The position numbers and the translations under genes were made by a program. A model generated the notes under the pieces. The model had not been told where the DNA came from and did no database searches. It was given only the letters and a program-made list of their open reading frames with translations. A DNA stretch of 64,000 bases from Vanrija pseudolonga (Eukaryota > Basidiomycota > Tremellomycetes > Trichosporonales > Trichosporonaceae). The stretch spans positions 2,790,001 to 2,854,000 of the forward strand of contig NC_085849.1 in assembly GCF_020906515.1 (NCBI RefSeq), in the 5' to 3' direction. Shown in pieces: positions 63,096-64,000 of the stretch (positions are counted from its first letter, which is position 1; each line of letters starts with the position of its first letter).

Positions 63096-64000
63096 TGTGG
63101 TGATGGGTGGTGGTGGTGGTGGAGGTTAAACGAGAGAGGGGTGAGAGGGCTGATGGCAAGCGACTGTGTGGTGAGAATTAATAGGGGATACCGCGTGTAA
63201 CGAGACGGGAGAGCGAGCGAGGGAGCGAGCGAGCGTGCGTTGATGGAGACGAAGCAATAGTAGGTTGTAAGAGAAGAAGAGAATCGTCAGCGTACGCCTC
63301 GTGGGATGGGGGATGTGCGATGAAGAAGCCAGGGCGTCCTAGGGATGCAAGCAGACACAGAGTGGGAGTGAGAGATCACACCGACAACGGCAAGTGTGAC
63401 GCTCGCTCAAAGGGCAAGGGGGAGGGGGAGGGAGATCGGAGTGCACGGCGCCGGCACGGATAGACTAGGGTTGTAGTCATGTTGCCGCAACGGCGCGCGT
63501 AGGTGAGGAACAGGGAGGAGAGGGGGAGCAGCGTGCACGAGGGCGGTGAGGCAGGAGGAGGAGGAGGCCCCGTGAAAGGGGGTGGCCCCGCGAGAAGACA
63601 ATCGCGCGCGCGCGTGTGTGTGTGGTGGCTGCTGCTGCTGCTGCTGCTGCGGCCGTGTCTGACGGCGGCGGCGGTGGTGGTGGTGGCGGGGCGAGGGGGG
63701 GCGTGTGTGATGCAAGGAAGTCAAATACTCACAGGCCGACTGGTGGCTGAGTGCAAGGGGGCAAGGCGCCGAGCGGAGCGAGCGAGCACAAAGGACAGGC
63801 GAGAGCGTCCAAGCAAGAGGGAGCGTAGAAGAGGGCACCAGGCGCCCAATTGACGACTCCTGGTGCCAGTGCAAGGCTAAGTGTGGCGGCGGGAGGGGGA
63901 GGGGGGGCTGAGCACCGCGGGGCCAGACTACGGTCGGCGCGCTGGCGTTTGTTGCTCGTGCGGGTGGTGGTAGTTGTGGTGGTGTGCGGTGTGCACTGGT
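63096..64000. other. Right-edge low-complexity region
   Basis: This is the promoter side of the TCP11-domain gene. It holds GAGCGAGC repeats (about 63210-63232), an alternating CGCG/GTGT tract at 63602-63622, (GCT)7 at about 63629-63650 and GGCGGTGGTGG at 63668-63690. No gene could be supported up to the edge. Confidence 0.5.

Noticed and set aside
1-64000. Transposons, integrated viral elements or CRISPR arrays
   Set aside because: No reverse transcriptase, transposase, integrase or capsid-like frame, no long terminal or inverted repeats and no spaced repeat array was seen on either strand.

Overview
The window is nuclear DNA of a fungus. Its genes have many very short spliceosomal introns (mostly 31-60 nt, GTRNGT donors, CTGAC/CTAAC/CTCAC-type branch sites close to a YAG acceptor). 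GC content is high, and recognisable genes match eukaryotic housekeeping families of fungi (POL1, MCM10, NOG1, RPS2, DEF1, NHP6, a UBLCP1-type CTD phosphatase, a Rho GTPase). The intron style and GC content fit a basidiomycete yeast of the Tremellomycetes, perhaps Trichosporonales; that placement is inference. No mobile element, CRISPR array, tRNA or rRNA was found. Exon boundaries given here were derived by hand from splice signals and frame continuity, and every multi-exon model sums to an exact number of codons (except the second LtrA copy, see below).

Layout. 1-8.9 kb is an accessory block: a partial PY-motif protein at the left edge, then five small single-pass membrane-protein genes (1627-2001 +, 2340-3394 +, 5079-6494 -, 7193-8226 -, 8477-8892 -) interrupted by a 2-oxoglutarate/Fe(II) dioxygenase. 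9.7-22 kb holds a 12-exon UBLCP1-type phosphatase, a 7-TM DUF4203/TM198-like protein with a long repetitive tail, an NHP6-type HMG-box protein and an unrecognised His-rich protein, separated by long gene-poor stretches. 22.3-30.2 kb is a minus-strand replication block: an OCA2-like pseudophosphatase, MCM10 and POL1, with an F-box/LRR gene diverging from POL1.

32-38.2 kb carries two tandem LtrA (low-temperature-requirement A) membrane-protein genes of identical exon layout, duplicated with their flanks; the distal copy has a 1-nt frameshift and an apparently exonised last intron. 39.4-45.8 kb holds a Rho-family GTPase, RPS2 and a two-LIM-domain protein.

46.2-49.8 kb is a tandem trio of small unrecognised genes that share intron positions, intron phases, a short sequence core and a C-terminal PY-type motif. 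51-63.1 kb returns to conserved genes: NOG1, DEF1, a CUE3/ASCC2-like gene convergent with DEF1, and a SOK1/TCP11-domain protein; the right edge is low-complexity DNA.

The strongest candidates for something undescribed are the membrane-protein cluster at 1-8.9 kb and the trio at 46.2-49.8 kb. Both are runs of small, fast-evolving, intron-containing genes with PY-type (PPxY/LPxY) motifs, the kind of peptide read by WW domains of Rsp5/Nedd4 ubiquitin ligases. That functional link is inference only.
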